A stretch of DNA of 64,000 nt from Paraburkholderia sp. PREW-6R. Its GTDB lineage: Bacteria > Pseudomonadota > Gammaproteobacteria > Burkholderiales > Burkholderiaceae. The stretch lies in NCBI RefSeq assembly GCF_039621805.1, contig NZ_CP155075.1, positions 868,001 to 932,000 of the forward strand, given 5' to 3'. Every line of letters starts with the position of its first letter. The first letter of the stretch is position 1. Below, piece after piece: positions 8,763 to 18,087 of the stretch. Below the pieces are notes generated by a model, which was not told the DNA's origin, searched no databases, and was given only the letters and a program-made list of their open reading frames with translations. The translations under genes and the position numbers were made by a program.

Positions 8763-9442
8763 AACGGCTCTGGCTCGCGTCTCTGGTGGCGGCAACCAGC
8801 TTGCCCGTTCTCGCCGCAGTTAGCGAACCCGCTTCGCTGACTTGGGCCAGCGTTTTTGGCAAGATGAAACCACCGGAGCATCAACACTTTGTCGCAGTCT
8901 GGTTCGACGAACACGCCGCCGCGCACCGCGTGGAGGTGTGGCGCGAAGGCGAAAGCGCCGTGCGGCGTGACACGGACGAACGCCTGTCGGTGTACGCGAC
9001 AAAGACAGCGCAACCCGGCAGCCTCGACATGGAGCCACGCTATGAAGTGGTCGACCATGCCCGCAAGCTGTTCTACGAAGTCGACCGTAGCAATCTGAAC
9101 CGGCTGGGCATCTTCTATGACTGGGACCAACTTGCTCACGCGATGAAACAACCTGGCGGCCCTTACCGGCTTTCAAGACTGTCCCGCCCCACTGACCAGC
9201 AGGCAGGCACGTCCTGCACCTGGTACCTCCTGCAACAACCGAGTGGAGAGGCGCAGATTTGCTGGTCTCAGGCGGTCGGCCTGCCGCTCGCAGAAAACCT
9301 GAAGTCAACGGACGGAGCCTGGCGAGAAGCGTGGCGAGTCGTGTCCGTCGATGACAATGTGCGCGACCCGGATGTCACCTTCAATTCGCGTGACTACATC
9401 CGGTTCGATGCCAATGAGGACCTGGCGCCAGGCGCTGACTAG
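8759..9442 (+). CDS. hypothetical exported protein coupled to a phosphodiesterase
   Basis: 227 aa. Starts inside the stop codon of the phosphodiesterase gene (ATGA overlap). A Sec-type signal peptide is likely (MKRLWLASLVAATSLPVLAA). The mature part is rich in Trp/Tyr and charged residues, with two cysteines (TSCTWYLL and AQICWSQ) that could form a disulfide. No family was recognised. The overlap and shared export suggest it works with the phosphodiesterase, perhaps as an accessory or substrate-binding subunit; this is inference. Confidence 0.85.
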   Translation: MKRLWLASLVAATSLPVLAAVSEPASLTWASVFGKMKPPEHQHFVAVWFDEHAAAHRVEVWREGESAVRRDTDERLSVYATKTAQPGSLDMEPRYEVVDHARKLFYEVDRSNLNRLGIFYDWDQLAHAMKQPGGPYRLSRLSRPTDQQAGTSCTWYLLQQPSGEAQICWSQAVGLPLAENLKSTDGAWREAWRVVSVDDNVRDPDVTFNSRDYIRFDANEDLAPGAD

Positions 9443-9604
9443 CGAGGATCGGCATCAAGAATTTCAGGAGTCTTATGCAAATCTCTTTATCCCAATACGT
9501 TGTATAGCAGCCGGGCCGTTCGGCGGGACCGCGCAGAGTGACCACGCTGAGTTCGGTCAGCCGTGCCGGACGCCAGATTCGCTTGAGCGCGGTCGGCACC
9601 GACC

Positions 9605-12600
9605 CTACGAGGCTGCTGCTTCCTGTGCCGTTTCCACTGCATCAGCAGCGTGCGGATTGAGCGCCTCGTCCGACTCGCGCAGCATCTGCGCGAACTGCCC
9701 GCTGCTCACGGCCTGGCTGTAGAGGAAGCCTTGGGCTTCCGTGCAACCGTGGCCTATCAGGAAGTGCTTCTGGACATCGAGTTCAACGCCTTCAGCCAGC
9801 ACGTCGAACTTCAGTGCCTTGGCGATGCCAATCACGGCGAGTGTCAACGCTTCGTATTCTTCGTCAATCCCGATTTCGCGCACAAATGCACGGTCAATCT
9901 TGATCCGGTCGACGCTGAAGCGCTTCAGATAACTCAGGCTCGAATATCCGGTACCGAAGTCATCGATGGCGATCTTCACGCCCAGGCTGCGCAGTTCCCG
10001 GAGCGTCCGGGCTGCATCGTCCGCGTTGCGCATGAGTGCCCCTTCCGTGACTTCAAGCTCAAGACAATCGGCGGCCAGTTGCGAATCTTGCAGCACCGTC
10101 TTCACGACCGACACCAGATCGGAACGCTCCAATTGCACGGGCGACACGTTCACCGAGACCCGGATGGGCGGCAAGCCCTGATCGAGCCAGGATTTGGCCT
10201 GCTGGCAGGCCGTTCGGAGCACCCATTCGCCGATGACCTGAATCATCCCGCTCTCTTCGGCAATCGGAATGAACGTCGCGGGCGAGACGGCGCCCAACTC
10301 AGGGTCGTTCCAGCGCAATAACGCTTCGGCACCGAATATCCGTCCCGTCAGCATGTCTATCTGAGGCTGATATGCGAGTTGCAGCGCCTGCGTCTTGACC
10401 GCCCGCCTCAGTTGCGTCGAAAGTTGCAATCTTTCGGCCGCAGCGGCGTTGAGTTCAGCACGATAGAACTTGTACCCATTGCGCCCGTGTGCTTTCGCAA
10501 GATACATGGCCGAATCGGCATTGCGAATCAAGGTGTCCGCGTCCGGTCCGTCCTGGGGAAATGTGCTGACGCCAATACTGGCTTCGACGTAGAGCTCCTG
10601 AATGCCCATATTGAATGGTTCGGACATGGCAGCGACGATCCTGTCGAGCATAGGCATCAATTGCTCTGCATTCGAGCGCTCCGCGACGATAATGAACTCG
10701 TCACCTCCGTATCGCGCCACGAGGTCGGTTGCGCGAACGAGCCGCTGCAGGCGTTTGGCAACGCGTGCAAGCAGTGCATCGCCGACGCGATGCCCCAGGG
10801 AGTCGTTGACCTCCTTGAACCGGTCGAGGTCGAGGAAGAGCACTGACACGCTTCCTTCAGTGGCGGCGGCTCGTGCAATCGATTCCACCAGTCGCTCATC
10901 CAGCAGAGTGCGGTTAGGCAGTTCAGTCAACGAGTCATATCGCGCCTGGTATTCCAACCGCTGCTGGTATTCGACGAGCGCCGAAACGTCACTCATCACG
11001 CCTATGTGGTGCGTTACCGCCCCCGCTTCATCTCGAACCGGAGCGACCAGGATATTGTTCCAGAAGCGCTTTCCGTCCTTCCGCGTACAGAGCAGGGTCG
11101 CGTTCGTTTCCGTATTGTCATTCAGGGCCCGCCGGACAACGTCCCATTTATCCGGCTCTCCATTCAGGCAGAAAAGGTCGTTACAGTCGGCATTCAGAAC
11201 GTCGGCGTGCCCGTAGCCGGTAATGCGTTCAAACGCCTCGTTGACGAACATGATGATGTGCCGGCCCGCGCGAACTTCCGCAATGATGATGCCGTTGATG
11301 CTCGCCTCGAGGGCTCTGCTTTGCAAACGCAAAGCGACCTCGGCGTGCCGGCGTTTAGTGACGTTCTCATAGGCCCTGAGCACACCAATGACGGCCCCGC
11401 TCTGGTCCTCCAAGGGGAGCTTGGTCTCCGATATCCAGACTTCCGAACCGTCAACGGCGATCGCCGCACGTTCCAGATGCCTCCATGTCAGCTCACCGGC
11501 CATGACCCGCGCATCTTCGGCAATTACCGCATCGGGGTCGTCACCCCATAGAAGGTCGTAGTCGCTCAGCCCAATCAACGCGTGTCGCGATGCAAGTCCC
11601 GCATCCCGCGCGTAAATCTCATTACCGCCGACATAGCGATGATTGGCGTCTTTCCAGGCAATACCCTGCGGCACGTGGTCGAGAACGTATTCGAGCGTTT
11701 GCTTCGATTTGAAAAGTTCCGCCTGTGCGACCGTCATGAGCGTGACGTCGACCATCACCGAGAGGGTGACCCTACGGCCTTCTGTTTCCAGACTCAGGTG
11801 ATGAACATCCATCGATAGACGTGCGCCATCTTTAGTCAGGTAGGTCCAGACGCCAACCGGACGGGTGATCTCGCCGTGTTCACCGTGGCGCTGCGCCATC
11901 GCCTCGTAAAAGCGAACGCGCTCTTCGTCAGGACGGACATCCGCCAGCGACATGCCGAGCAATTCGGCGTCCGAGTAGCCGAAATTGCGCTGCGCCGCCC
12001 GGTTGGAAGCGATAATCTGCAACGATTCATCGTCGAAGACCCAAATCGGCAGCGGATGTTCGTCGAAGAATCGTTGATATTTCATTCTCGCTCCGTCTGC
12101 CTGACGAAGCGTGAAACGTAATTTAGCCGCTATGCGCGAGTTCCAGTGAATCAACGCAAGCAATAGCGTAGCAGCTGCAAGGCCACAGAGCAGCAGGGCG
12201 GTCGAGGCCGACTTGGCATCGCGCGACGACTCGCTGACCGCTATGTCAGTGGCCGCGTCAGCCTGCATTCTGACTTCGACGACGTGTTCAAGGACGGCGT
12301 AAAAATAGGCGTCGATTTCGCTCAATCCGGCGTCGCCTAGTCCGACACTGCCGGGATGCTCCATTGCCCGTCTGGATAACGCATCGCTTCGCTCTCCGAG
12401 CAGCCGTAGCATTCCATCGAGATCGTCGAGTTGCGAGAGACAGGTGGCTCTTCGTTTGCAGGCCTCGCGAACATCGTTGGTCAGGTCGAGTAGCCCGCGC
12501 AATGGGAAGACGTATGCTGAGCGTCTGTAGAACGGTTTTGTACTAATGAGCGTATAGAGTTCGCCGTGCTCGTCGAGCATGATCTGCTGCAGCTGGTCCA

Positions 12601-12829
12601 AGTCCCGCTTCAATCGGCTGGATGTCTGAAGCGCCTGCAAGGTATTGTCCTGCTCCTCCGTCTGGCGAAGGGCGAGAATGGTGTTCGCGGCAATGGCAGC
12701 GAGAATCAGACCAACCGCCAGGATGGAGAGCGCCACTCTGCGCGCGTCTCGTGACAATCCGCTGCTGCGCGCACCCGAATTGGCGTCCGTGCCCGTACCT
12801 CGCGAGCGTTTGGCCTTCATTTTGAACAT
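9605..12829 (-). CDS. membrane PAS-GGDEF-EAL protein (c-di-GMP turnover)
   Basis: 1074 aa. A transmembrane segment lies near residues 33-53, then a periplasmic region, a second segment near 213-232, three PAS-like segments (about 255-370, 375-490, 505-620), a GGDEF domain and an EAL domain. The active-site motif RYGGDEF is intact near residue 706, and the EAL motif is intact near residue 831 (AEALLRW). Both diguanylate cyclase and c-di-GMP phosphodiesterase activities are therefore possible, one often serving regulation. The periplasmic part and the PAS domains imply signal sensing. A chemoreceptor gene lies upstream on the same strand, 308 bases away. Confidence 0.95.
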   Translation of the reverse strand: MFKMKAKRSRGTGTDANSGARSSGLSRDARRVALSILAVGLILAAIAANTILALRQTEEQDNTLQALQTSSRLKRDLDQLQQIMLDEHGELYTLISTKPFYRRSAYVFPLRGLLDLTNDVREACKRRATCLSQLDDLDGMLRLLGERSDALSRRAMEHPGSVGLGDAGLSEIDAYFYAVLEHVVEVRMQADAATDIAVSESSRDAKSASTALLLCGLAAATLLLALIHWNSRIAAKLRFTLRQADGARMKYQRFFDEHPLPIWVFDDESLQIIASNRAAQRNFGYSDAELLGMSLADVRPDEERVRFYEAMAQRHGEHGEITRPVGVWTYLTKDGARLSMDVHHLSLETEGRRVTLSVMVDVTLMTVAQAELFKSKQTLEYVLDHVPQGIAWKDANHRYVGGNEIYARDAGLASRHALIGLSDYDLLWGDDPDAVIAEDARVMAGELTWRHLERAAIAVDGSEVWISETKLPLEDQSGAVIGVLRAYENVTKRRHAEVALRLQSRALEASINGIIIAEVRAGRHIIMFVNEAFERITGYGHADVLNADCNDLFCLNGEPDKWDVVRRALNDNTETNATLLCTRKDGKRFWNNILVAPVRDEAGAVTHHIGVMSDVSALVEYQQRLEYQARYDSLTELPNRTLLDERLVESIARAAATEGSVSVLFLDLDRFKEVNDSLGHRVGDALLARVAKRLQRLVRATDLVARYGGDEFIIVAERSNAEQLMPMLDRIVAAMSEPFNMGIQELYVEASIGVSTFPQDGPDADTLIRNADSAMYLAKAHGRNGYKFYRAELNAAAAERLQLSTQLRRAVKTQALQLAYQPQIDMLTGRIFGAEALLRWNDPELGAVSPATFIPIAEESGMIQVIGEWVLRTACQQAKSWLDQGLPPIRVSVNVSPVQLERSDLVSVVKTVLQDSQLAADCLELEVTEGALMRNADDAARTLRELRSLGVKIAIDDFGTGYSSLSYLKRFSVDRIKIDRAFVREIGIDEEYEALTLAVIGIAKALKFDVLAEGVELDVQKHFLIGHGCTEAQGFLYSQAVSSGQFAQMLRESDEALNPHAADAVETAQEAAAS

Positions 12830-13137
12830 AGATCATCTCCAGCGACGCTCACCATCGGCTGCGCCCTCATGTACTCGCCGACTAATTACAATGGACTTTT
12901 GACGAGCCGGGCTCATGCTTTAGGCGCGGGTCGAAGGAGAGTTTCAAATATCGCGGCAAAGTAACGAACGACCCTACGCGGCGGCAGATCGGCCCTTTGT
13001 ATCGACGGAGCTCGCCGTCCACGGTGTTTGCCCTAACGGCGGTGGCGAGCCTCACATGGCATTTGATTCGACTCTTCAGATCGCAGCCGCTATGCGAACA
13101 GATGGGGGCATGTGGTTGCATCCTCGATGCGCTCCTG
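12830..13137. other. intergenic region between chemoreceptor and GGDEF-EAL genes
   Basis: 308 bases between two same-strand genes. No convincing gene, repeat or terminator was seen. A minus-strand open frame crosses it but lacks a start context or family resemblance. Confidence 0.5.
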
Positions 13138-14685
13138 TCAGAGTTGGAATGCCCGCACAGCGGTGCGCAGGTACTGCGCCTGAGATTCAAGCGCACTCGC
13201 CGCCTGGACGCCGTCCTGAGCGAATGCCGCGTTCTTCTGTGTCATCTGGTCCATCGTCGCTACGGCGGCGTTGACCTGGTCGATGCCGACACTTTGCTCG
13301 CTCGACGCGCTGGCAATCGATCCGACCAGTTGCGAGACACCGGAGACAGCACCCATCAAGTCGCCAATGGTCGAGGCGGCCATATTGACAGCGTTGCTGC
13401 TCAAATCAACTTCGGTTGTTATGCCCTTGATGAGGGCATCGATTTCCTTTGCGGCACGCGAACTGCGCTCGGCAAGCGCACGAACTTCCTGCGCGACGAC
13501 CGCGAAGCCTCGACCATCCGCACCCGCCCGGGCGGCCTCGACGGCCGCGTTCAGCGCGAGCAGATTAGTCTGAAAAGAAATGCCTTCAATCACCGACGTT
13601 ATCTCGCGGACGCGTCCCGAACGGTGTGCAAGTTCAGTCATTCGCTCGATTGCGTCCTTTGCTGCACGGTTGCCGTCGCCCGCCTTTTCAGACGCGATCT
13701 TTGCGAGGGCATGAGCCTTTTCTGCGTGTTCGGCGTTGGCCTTGACCGTCGACGCCAGTTCTTCCATTGTCGCGGAAGTCTGTTGAATGCCCGCCGCCTG
13801 TTCTTCCGTTCTTCCTGCCAACAGGGTATTGCCCGCAGCAATGCCGGCGGACGCCTCAGTAATGGTTTCCGTTGACTCTTTGATGTCTCCAATCATCGAT
13901 GCGAGTCGGTCCCGCATGGCACCCATTGCAAAAAGAACACTCCGTGTGTCACCGGCCGCAACGTGAACGCTAACCGACAGGTCCCCGCCGGCCACACGCC
14001 GGGCAACTTCGGCTGCGAGATGCGGCTCACCGCCCAGTTCCCGAAAGAGGCTGCGCGCCATCGCGATACAAATCAGCGCGACGACGGCGAGGCCGCCGAG
14101 TACAAACACCACGACGACCAATTGCACGACATGTCCGGAAGTGCGTGCGTGGTCATACTCCTTCTGTGCGCCTGCTAACTCCATCTTGCGCAGTTCCGTA
14201 CCCTGTGTGCGCACTGATTTCGTCGTTGGCTCGATGGTCTGGGTTTCCACCCACTGTGCTTCGGAGAGGTTGTTCGCAGCGAGCAACTGGACCGCAGGAC
14301 GAAGACCCTTGTCTCGCAGTGAGGCCCAGCTCGCCGAGAATTGCGAGGCAAGCTTGCCCTCTTCTCCGGACCGCGTATTCGCGAGGTACTGCGCCATCAG
14401 TGTGTCTACCTGCTGGATACGGCTCGTGGTGGCTTCAGTGACGAGCTTCGTCTTGTCTGCGGACGGGTCGAGAATGGCGTCGCTTACCGAGAAGCGAGTA
14501 TCCGCAACCAGTTCGTCAATAGTCGAAATGATCTGCACGGACTTCGCTCTGCCCTCGAACATGACCTGCAGCACGTTAGTCGCCTGTGTAAGACCAATGA
14601 GGGCAGTTGCACCGATAACTATCAGGACGAGGGCGACTGCAACAGTAACAAGAAAGAGGCGGCTTTTAACCGTGAGATTGCGCAT
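13138..14685 (-). CDS. methyl-accepting chemotaxis protein
   Basis: 515 aa. It has an N-terminal transmembrane helix (about 11-31), a four-helix-bundle-like periplasmic sensor of about 150 residues, a second helix (about 188-210), a HAMP segment (about 211-265) and the cytoplasmic signalling domain. The conserved hairpin tip is seen as EGISFQTNLLALNAAVEAAR followed by GRGFAVVAQEVRALAERS. It should sense a periplasmic ligand and control CheA. No C-terminal CheR-binding pentapeptide is present; the protein ends RTAVRAFQL. No che genes lie nearby, so this is an orphan receptor. Confidence 0.95.
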   Translation of the reverse strand: MRNLTVKSRLFLVTVAVALVLIVIGATALIGLTQATNVLQVMFEGRAKSVQIISTIDELVADTRFSVSDAILDPSADKTKLVTEATTSRIQQVDTLMAQYLANTRSGEEGKLASQFSASWASLRDKGLRPAVQLLAANNLSEAQWVETQTIEPTTKSVRTQGTELRKMELAGAQKEYDHARTSGHVVQLVVVVFVLGGLAVVALICIAMARSLFRELGGEPHLAAEVARRVAGGDLSVSVHVAAGDTRSVLFAMGAMRDRLASMIGDIKESTETITEASAGIAAGNTLLAGRTEEQAAGIQQTSATMEELASTVKANAEHAEKAHALAKIASEKAGDGNRAAKDAIERMTELAHRSGRVREITSVIEGISFQTNLLALNAAVEAARAGADGRGFAVVAQEVRALAERSSRAAKEIDALIKGITTEVDLSSNAVNMAASTIGDLMGAVSGVSQLVGSIASASSEQSVGIDQVNAAVATMDQMTQKNAAFAQDGVQAASALESQAQYLRTAVRAFQL

Positions 14686-15344
14686 GGGTGACCTATCTAA
14701 ACCGGACCGGCGCCGCTAGCTAAGGTTGCGGGGTGGTGCCTGTCGAAGACGAACACTGCGGACATCGCAGCAGGGCGACTTTATTACGGCGGCAGGCATC
14801 TTTTGTTAAGTGAATGTTTCGTGACATGTAGCACTCGTATGGTGCATGCGCGCCCGCCTGTGATTGGCTAATTGCAGTGGCGCCGGACAATCGGGTTCAC
14901 GCGGCGCAGGAGAAACCCGCCCGCGAGAAGGAAGAACCTTGAGTTTCCCGACAGGGCCTCAGTCGCCGCTCTCTCGCCGATTCGAAATCAGGTAGCGCGT
15001 AGTCCCGGCCGGCAGCCACGCGGTCTGGCGTCTTCTTCCAGACGAGGCCCGACGCATCGGCCAGTTCAACGAATTCTTCGTTGGCCAGCTGCTCGCGCAT
15101 TGCACAGATGTCAATTCGTCTGGGCGAAAACTGACGCGCTCGATGTTTGCTCTCAGGAAGGCTGCGGCGGGTACGCGCTCGCAAACAAGGCTGGACGAAG
15201 CATGTGACAGCGTCGCGAAAGCTCATCGACTTGCGACGATATTCAGGCGTGTGACGCCGCGCAACGATTGGTCAATTGGATTGGGGATATGCTGAGAGCT
15301 TGCACTCGAATATAGCGTTGTGACTGAAATCCACGGAGAGCGTT
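14686..15344. other. 659-base intergenic region
   Basis: Holds the upstream region of the chemoreceptor (left) and of a DUF3562 gene (right). A minus-strand frame at 14897-15226 contains protein-like text (EEFVELADASGLVWKKTP), but no family, start signal or partner was recognised. It may be a gene remnant or a chance high-GC frame. Confidence 0.4.
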
Positions 15345-15536
15345 ATGCAAACAACCAGTTCGGAAGCAATCGTCCACGAAATCGCAGAATCCACCGACAA
15401 CGATGAAGAACTGGTGTCAAAGATGTATGCCGATGCACTCGAGGATTATCGGCGCGACGCACGTATCATGGATTACCTCCCGTTATTTGCCGCGAAACGG
15501 GTACGTCAAAACCTGAAATTCCCGACGGCCACGTAG
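15345..15536 (+). CDS. DUF3562-like small protein
   Basis: 63 aa, acidic N-terminal half (ESTDNDEELVSKMYADA) and a basic C-terminal part (DYLPLFAAKRVRQNL). Start has GGAGAG nearby. It resembles the small DUF3562 proteins common in Burkholderiaceae, whose function is unknown. Single gene with a 90-base AT-richer leader. Confidence 0.75.
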   Translation: MQTTSSEAIVHEIAESTDNDEELVSKMYADALEDYRRDARIMDYLPLFAAKRVRQNLKFPTAT

Positions 15537-15905
15537 ATTGTGCACCTTTGCAACGGCAGGCTAAACGTTGGGTTGCCTCAGTTGCAGACTTTCTGCTCAA
15601 GAATCTATTCAGGAGTCGAGGCGGGACATTGAATACGCCGGCCTCTCCTGAAGACATTTGTCTGTACGCCGTTGACATGCTTCACATGCCGAACTTTCCC
15701 GGCACACGCACCCGTTACGACGTCTTCCCAGCGCAGATTGCAGTGGGAATGGCATCTGGACCCAGCAACGAGATTGCGTGCTGTTGCGGGTTCAGCATAA
15801 CCGATGTGGTCCTCGCACGACGCGAAAGGCCTCGGGCGCCACACTCGCTGAAGCGGGAAGGACCCCGTTCTTCATCAAGAGCAGCGCTTGCCGTTAGTCG
15901 GATGC
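15537..15905. other. intergenic region, no supported gene
   Basis: 369 bases. Open frames exist on both strands but contradict each other and match no family known to me. No terminator with a T-run was seen. Confidence 0.4.
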
Positions 15906-16346
15906 TTACGATTTCGCAGGACGGCCCGTTTTGACTGGCTCGACCGCCGTCACTGCGGCCAGGAGCCGCTTCGGCGCAGCAGCGTCCAGCAAAAGCAGCC
16001 CGGCACGCAAGATTTCGCTTTTCTTTGCCGATACGCCCGCTGCCAGACACTTCTGCTTCAACGCCGCGATTTTCTCGTAATCGGATTTCGGCATCGTAAA
16101 ACTATCCCGTACGACCTTCTCCTTCTTCGCACGTTTCGCTCTGGCTTCAATCTCAGCCGCGGGCGGTGATACTTCAGCCACGCTCGCCGTCTGCCGCTTC
16201 GATGCCTTTTTATCAGTCGCAGCAACCTTTTTCACATGTGCGGTCCCGGTCGGCTCCGCGTCGTCGACCTCCACAGCGGGGGCGTCAGCGCTCTTGGGGA
16301 AATGAAACCTCTTTTTAGTTGCCTTCTTGGCAATGGGTTCATTCAC
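15906..16346 (-). CDS. putative ribbon-helix-helix DNA-binding protein with basic N-terminal tail
   Basis: 146 aa from the GTG at 16346, chosen because a perfect GGAGGT stands 6 bases upstream. The first 85 residues are Lys/Ala/Pro-rich and histone-H1-like (KKATKKRF, KKVAATDKKASKRQ). The C-terminal half contains VVRDSFTMPKSDYEKIAALK then KKSEILRAGLLLLDA, a strand-helix-turn-helix pattern of ribbon-helix-helix repressors. The protein ends in a short basic tail (TGRPAKS). Probably a small DNA-binding or nucleoid-associated protein. A strong palindrome covers its upstream region, which suggests autoregulation. No toxin partner is adjacent. Confidence 0.78.
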   Translation of the reverse strand: MNEPIAKKATKKRFHFPKSADAPAVEVDDAEPTGTAHVKKVAATDKKASKRQTASVAEVSPPAAEIEARAKRAKKEKVVRDSFTMPKSDYEKIAALKQKCLAAGVSAKKSEILRAGLLLLDAAAPKRLLAAVTAVEPVKTGRPAKS

Positions 16347-16367
16347 AAAAAACCTCCAATGTTGAAT

Positions 16368-16394
16368 ACGGTATAAACAGTATATACCGTTTAT
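16368..16394. promoter_or_regulatory. palindromic operator upstream of the ribbon-helix-helix gene
   Basis: Nested dyads: ATAAAC (16373-16378) and GTTTAT (16389-16394) flank the perfect 8-base palindrome GTATATAC (16380-16387), giving a 22-base dyad with one mismatched pair. A second pairing, ACGGTATA (16368-16375) with TATACCGT (16383-16390), overlaps it. It lies 22-48 bases upstream of the GTG start, where a promoter would be. Likely site for a dimeric repressor, plausibly the gene's own product. Confidence 0.62.
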
Positions 16395-16466
16395 AGCAGT
16401 ATTCTGCATGGCTTTGGAGTTGTGGCGCGTGTCGTGGTCGAACTGCTCAGGCTCGACTCGCGTGAC

Positions 16467-17468
16467 TCAGGTATCCATCAGATACGGCACAAAGACCTCT
16501 TCCGCCGAAAAGCGACGCGACGTAATCCCTTGCTCAAAGTGATAACGCAGGATCGCGTCAATCGCCTCGCGATTCGCACGCATGCCGTATGGCCACCAGT
16601 CGTGCCCCAAGGCGTTGCGAATCTCCTGCAGCAGATTCGTTGTCCAGGGAATCATGAGCGACATGTTGTTAAACGTCATCCCTTGGACCAGACCCTCCAT
16701 CGTCGTTTCCTTCGCTTTGCAGAGCGCGAAATAGAGCGCCTTCACGAGGTCGGGTCGACTCCCGGCAAGTTCACGCCGCACCGCGACCGTATGCATGATC
16801 GGGAAGATTCCCGTGCGAGCGTAGTATTCCTGCTCGACCTTCACATAGTCAGGGAAGAGTCGACTGACCTTTTCCGAGCCCTCGAGTACGCACTTCGGCA
16901 CGTCCGCCGAGATCAGCGCGTCGAGTTCACCCTCCTCCAGCATCCGGCCCAAATCGGCTTCTGTGTCCGCCCATTGAACTTGCACGTTCCCGGGGTGACG
17001 CTGCGGCACATACTTGACCGGTTCCATCGGAAAATCGATGCCACCGACAAGCCATCTCGCAATTTCGGGCTTGAATCCAAAGTCATCTGACAAGATGCCT
17101 TTGGGCATGACGCCCGCGTCGTGACCGTAAAGTGCAAGTTCGCCTATCCTCTTTCCAGCAAGGTCTTCAGGGCGTCTGATGCCGCTGGCGTTGTTGACAT
17201 AAATAGCTGAGTGACGAAACGCCCGGTTCGGAAACACCGGGATACCGACAAATTCTGGGTCTGGCCTGTCGATGACACGAAGAAGATAGGTCATGCCCAG
17301 TTCGGACACGTCGTATTTCCGCTCGGCAATCATTCCCTTGAAAATCTCGGTGACGATGCGCTCGGTATGAAAAGTCGCATCGACGCCGTCAATCCTGACC
17401 GAGCCGCTAACGAGAGGTTGAACGCGGTCATAGTTACAGAATGCAATGTCGAGAGGGATTCGGTTCAT
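16467..17468 (-). CDS. 4,5-dihydroxyphthalate decarboxylase-like protein
   Basis: 333 aa from the ATG at 17468 (AGGAG eight bases upstream). The fold is that of periplasmic-binding-protein-like (NMT1/Pht5) proteins, with the typical DVSELGMTYLL, IPVFPNRAFRHSAIYV and RPEDLAGKRIGE blocks. There is no signal peptide, so it is probably a cytosolic enzyme of the Pht5 type rather than a transporter subunit, although many databases call this family ABC substrate-binding. The true substrate is unknown. It is divergent from a MarR regulator and no transporter genes are close. Confidence 0.82.
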   Translation of the reverse strand: MNRIPLDIAFCNYDRVQPLVSGSVRIDGVDATFHTERIVTEIFKGMIAERKYDVSELGMTYLLRVIDRPDPEFVGIPVFPNRAFRHSAIYVNNASGIRRPEDLAGKRIGELALYGHDAGVMPKGILSDDFGFKPEIARWLVGGIDFPMEPVKYVPQRHPGNVQVQWADTEADLGRMLEEGELDALISADVPKCVLEGSEKVSRLFPDYVKVEQEYYARTGIFPIMHTVAVRRELAGSRPDLVKALYFALCKAKETTMEGLVQGMTFNNMSLMIPWTTNLLQEIRNALGHDWWPYGMRANREAIDAILRYHFEQGITSRRFSAEEVFVPYLMDT

Positions 17469-17504
17469 CGTGGGCTCCTGAGGATGAATATCGGCCAGAC
17501 GAGA

Positions 17505-17524
17505 ATTGTTAATGCGTTTACAAT
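17505..17524. promoter_or_regulatory. MarR-type operator candidate
   Basis: A 20-base imperfect palindrome (ATTGTTAATG/CGTTTACAAT, 16 of 20 positions symmetric) in the 118-base gap between the Pht5-like gene and the divergent MarR gene. Its size and TTG...CAA edges fit MarR sites. It starts 36 bases from the Pht5-like start. Confidence 0.55.
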
Positions 17525-17586
17525 AGTGCGGGTCTGCCTTCGATGCAAGACTCATTTGTTTCGTTCAGGAAGGAGCGTTTCCCTAC

Positions 17587-18087
17587 ATGACAACCATGCA
17601 CACCAAGATCCGCAAAACCTTCAAAAGCGTCTCGCTAGGCGCGCCCGACCGGGCAATAGGGTTCATTCTATGGAAGATGTTTCATCTATATCAGCGCGAA
17701 GTCGACAGAGCTTTATCGCCCATGGGACTCACCCATCTGCAGTTCACAACGCTAACGCTTACGGCGTGGCTTGCTCAGGATAACGAATCTGTTACCTTGA
17801 CGAGATTGGTCAGACATAGCGAAATTCACAAGGTCCAGCTGTCCCAAATGCTCAAGTCGCTGGAAGAGAAAGGAATGGTCAGCAGGACAACAAGCCTGAC
17901 CGATGTGCGCGCCAAAGACATTGCGGTCACCGAGGCAGGCTTGCAAAGCATGCGTCAGGCATTGCCCGTCGCCATCGAGGTGCAGATGCGTCTATTTGGA
18001 GAGGCGGGCATGCCCGGAGGGAGCCTGCTGACGAGCTTTCACTCCGTGCTTCGCCAGATGGAGTCCGAATGCGCGGACAACGCTTAG
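17587..18087 (+). CDS. MarR family transcriptional regulator
   Basis: 166 aa. Winged helix-turn-helix of the MarR type: LTHLQFTTLTLTAWL, the recognition region VQLSQMLKSLEEKGMVSR, and the wing SLTDVRAKDIAVTEAG with the conserved Asp-x-Arg. MarR proteins are dimeric repressors relieved by small, often aromatic, ligands. The divergent Pht5-like decarboxylase gene is its likely target, and a palindrome lies between them. Start ATG is at MTTMHTKIRK; a second ATG lies three codons later. Confidence 0.92.
   Translation: MTTMHTKIRKTFKSVSLGAPDRAIGFILWKMFHLYQREVDRALSPMGLTHLQFTTLTLTAWLAQDNESVTLTRLVRHSEIHKVQLSQMLKSLEEKGMVSRTTSLTDVRAKDIAVTEAGLQSMRQALPVAIEVQMRLFGEAGMPGGSLLTSFHSVLRQMESECADNA

Noticed and set aside
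12997..13875. Plus-strand open frame of 292 codons opposite the chemoreceptor
   Set aside because: Opposite a chemoreceptor with its conserved hairpin tip; typical GC-rich shadow.
15605..15844. Minus-strand open frame in the gap after the DUF3562 gene
   Set aside because: No family, no ribosome site, and it disagrees with an equally long frame on the other strand.
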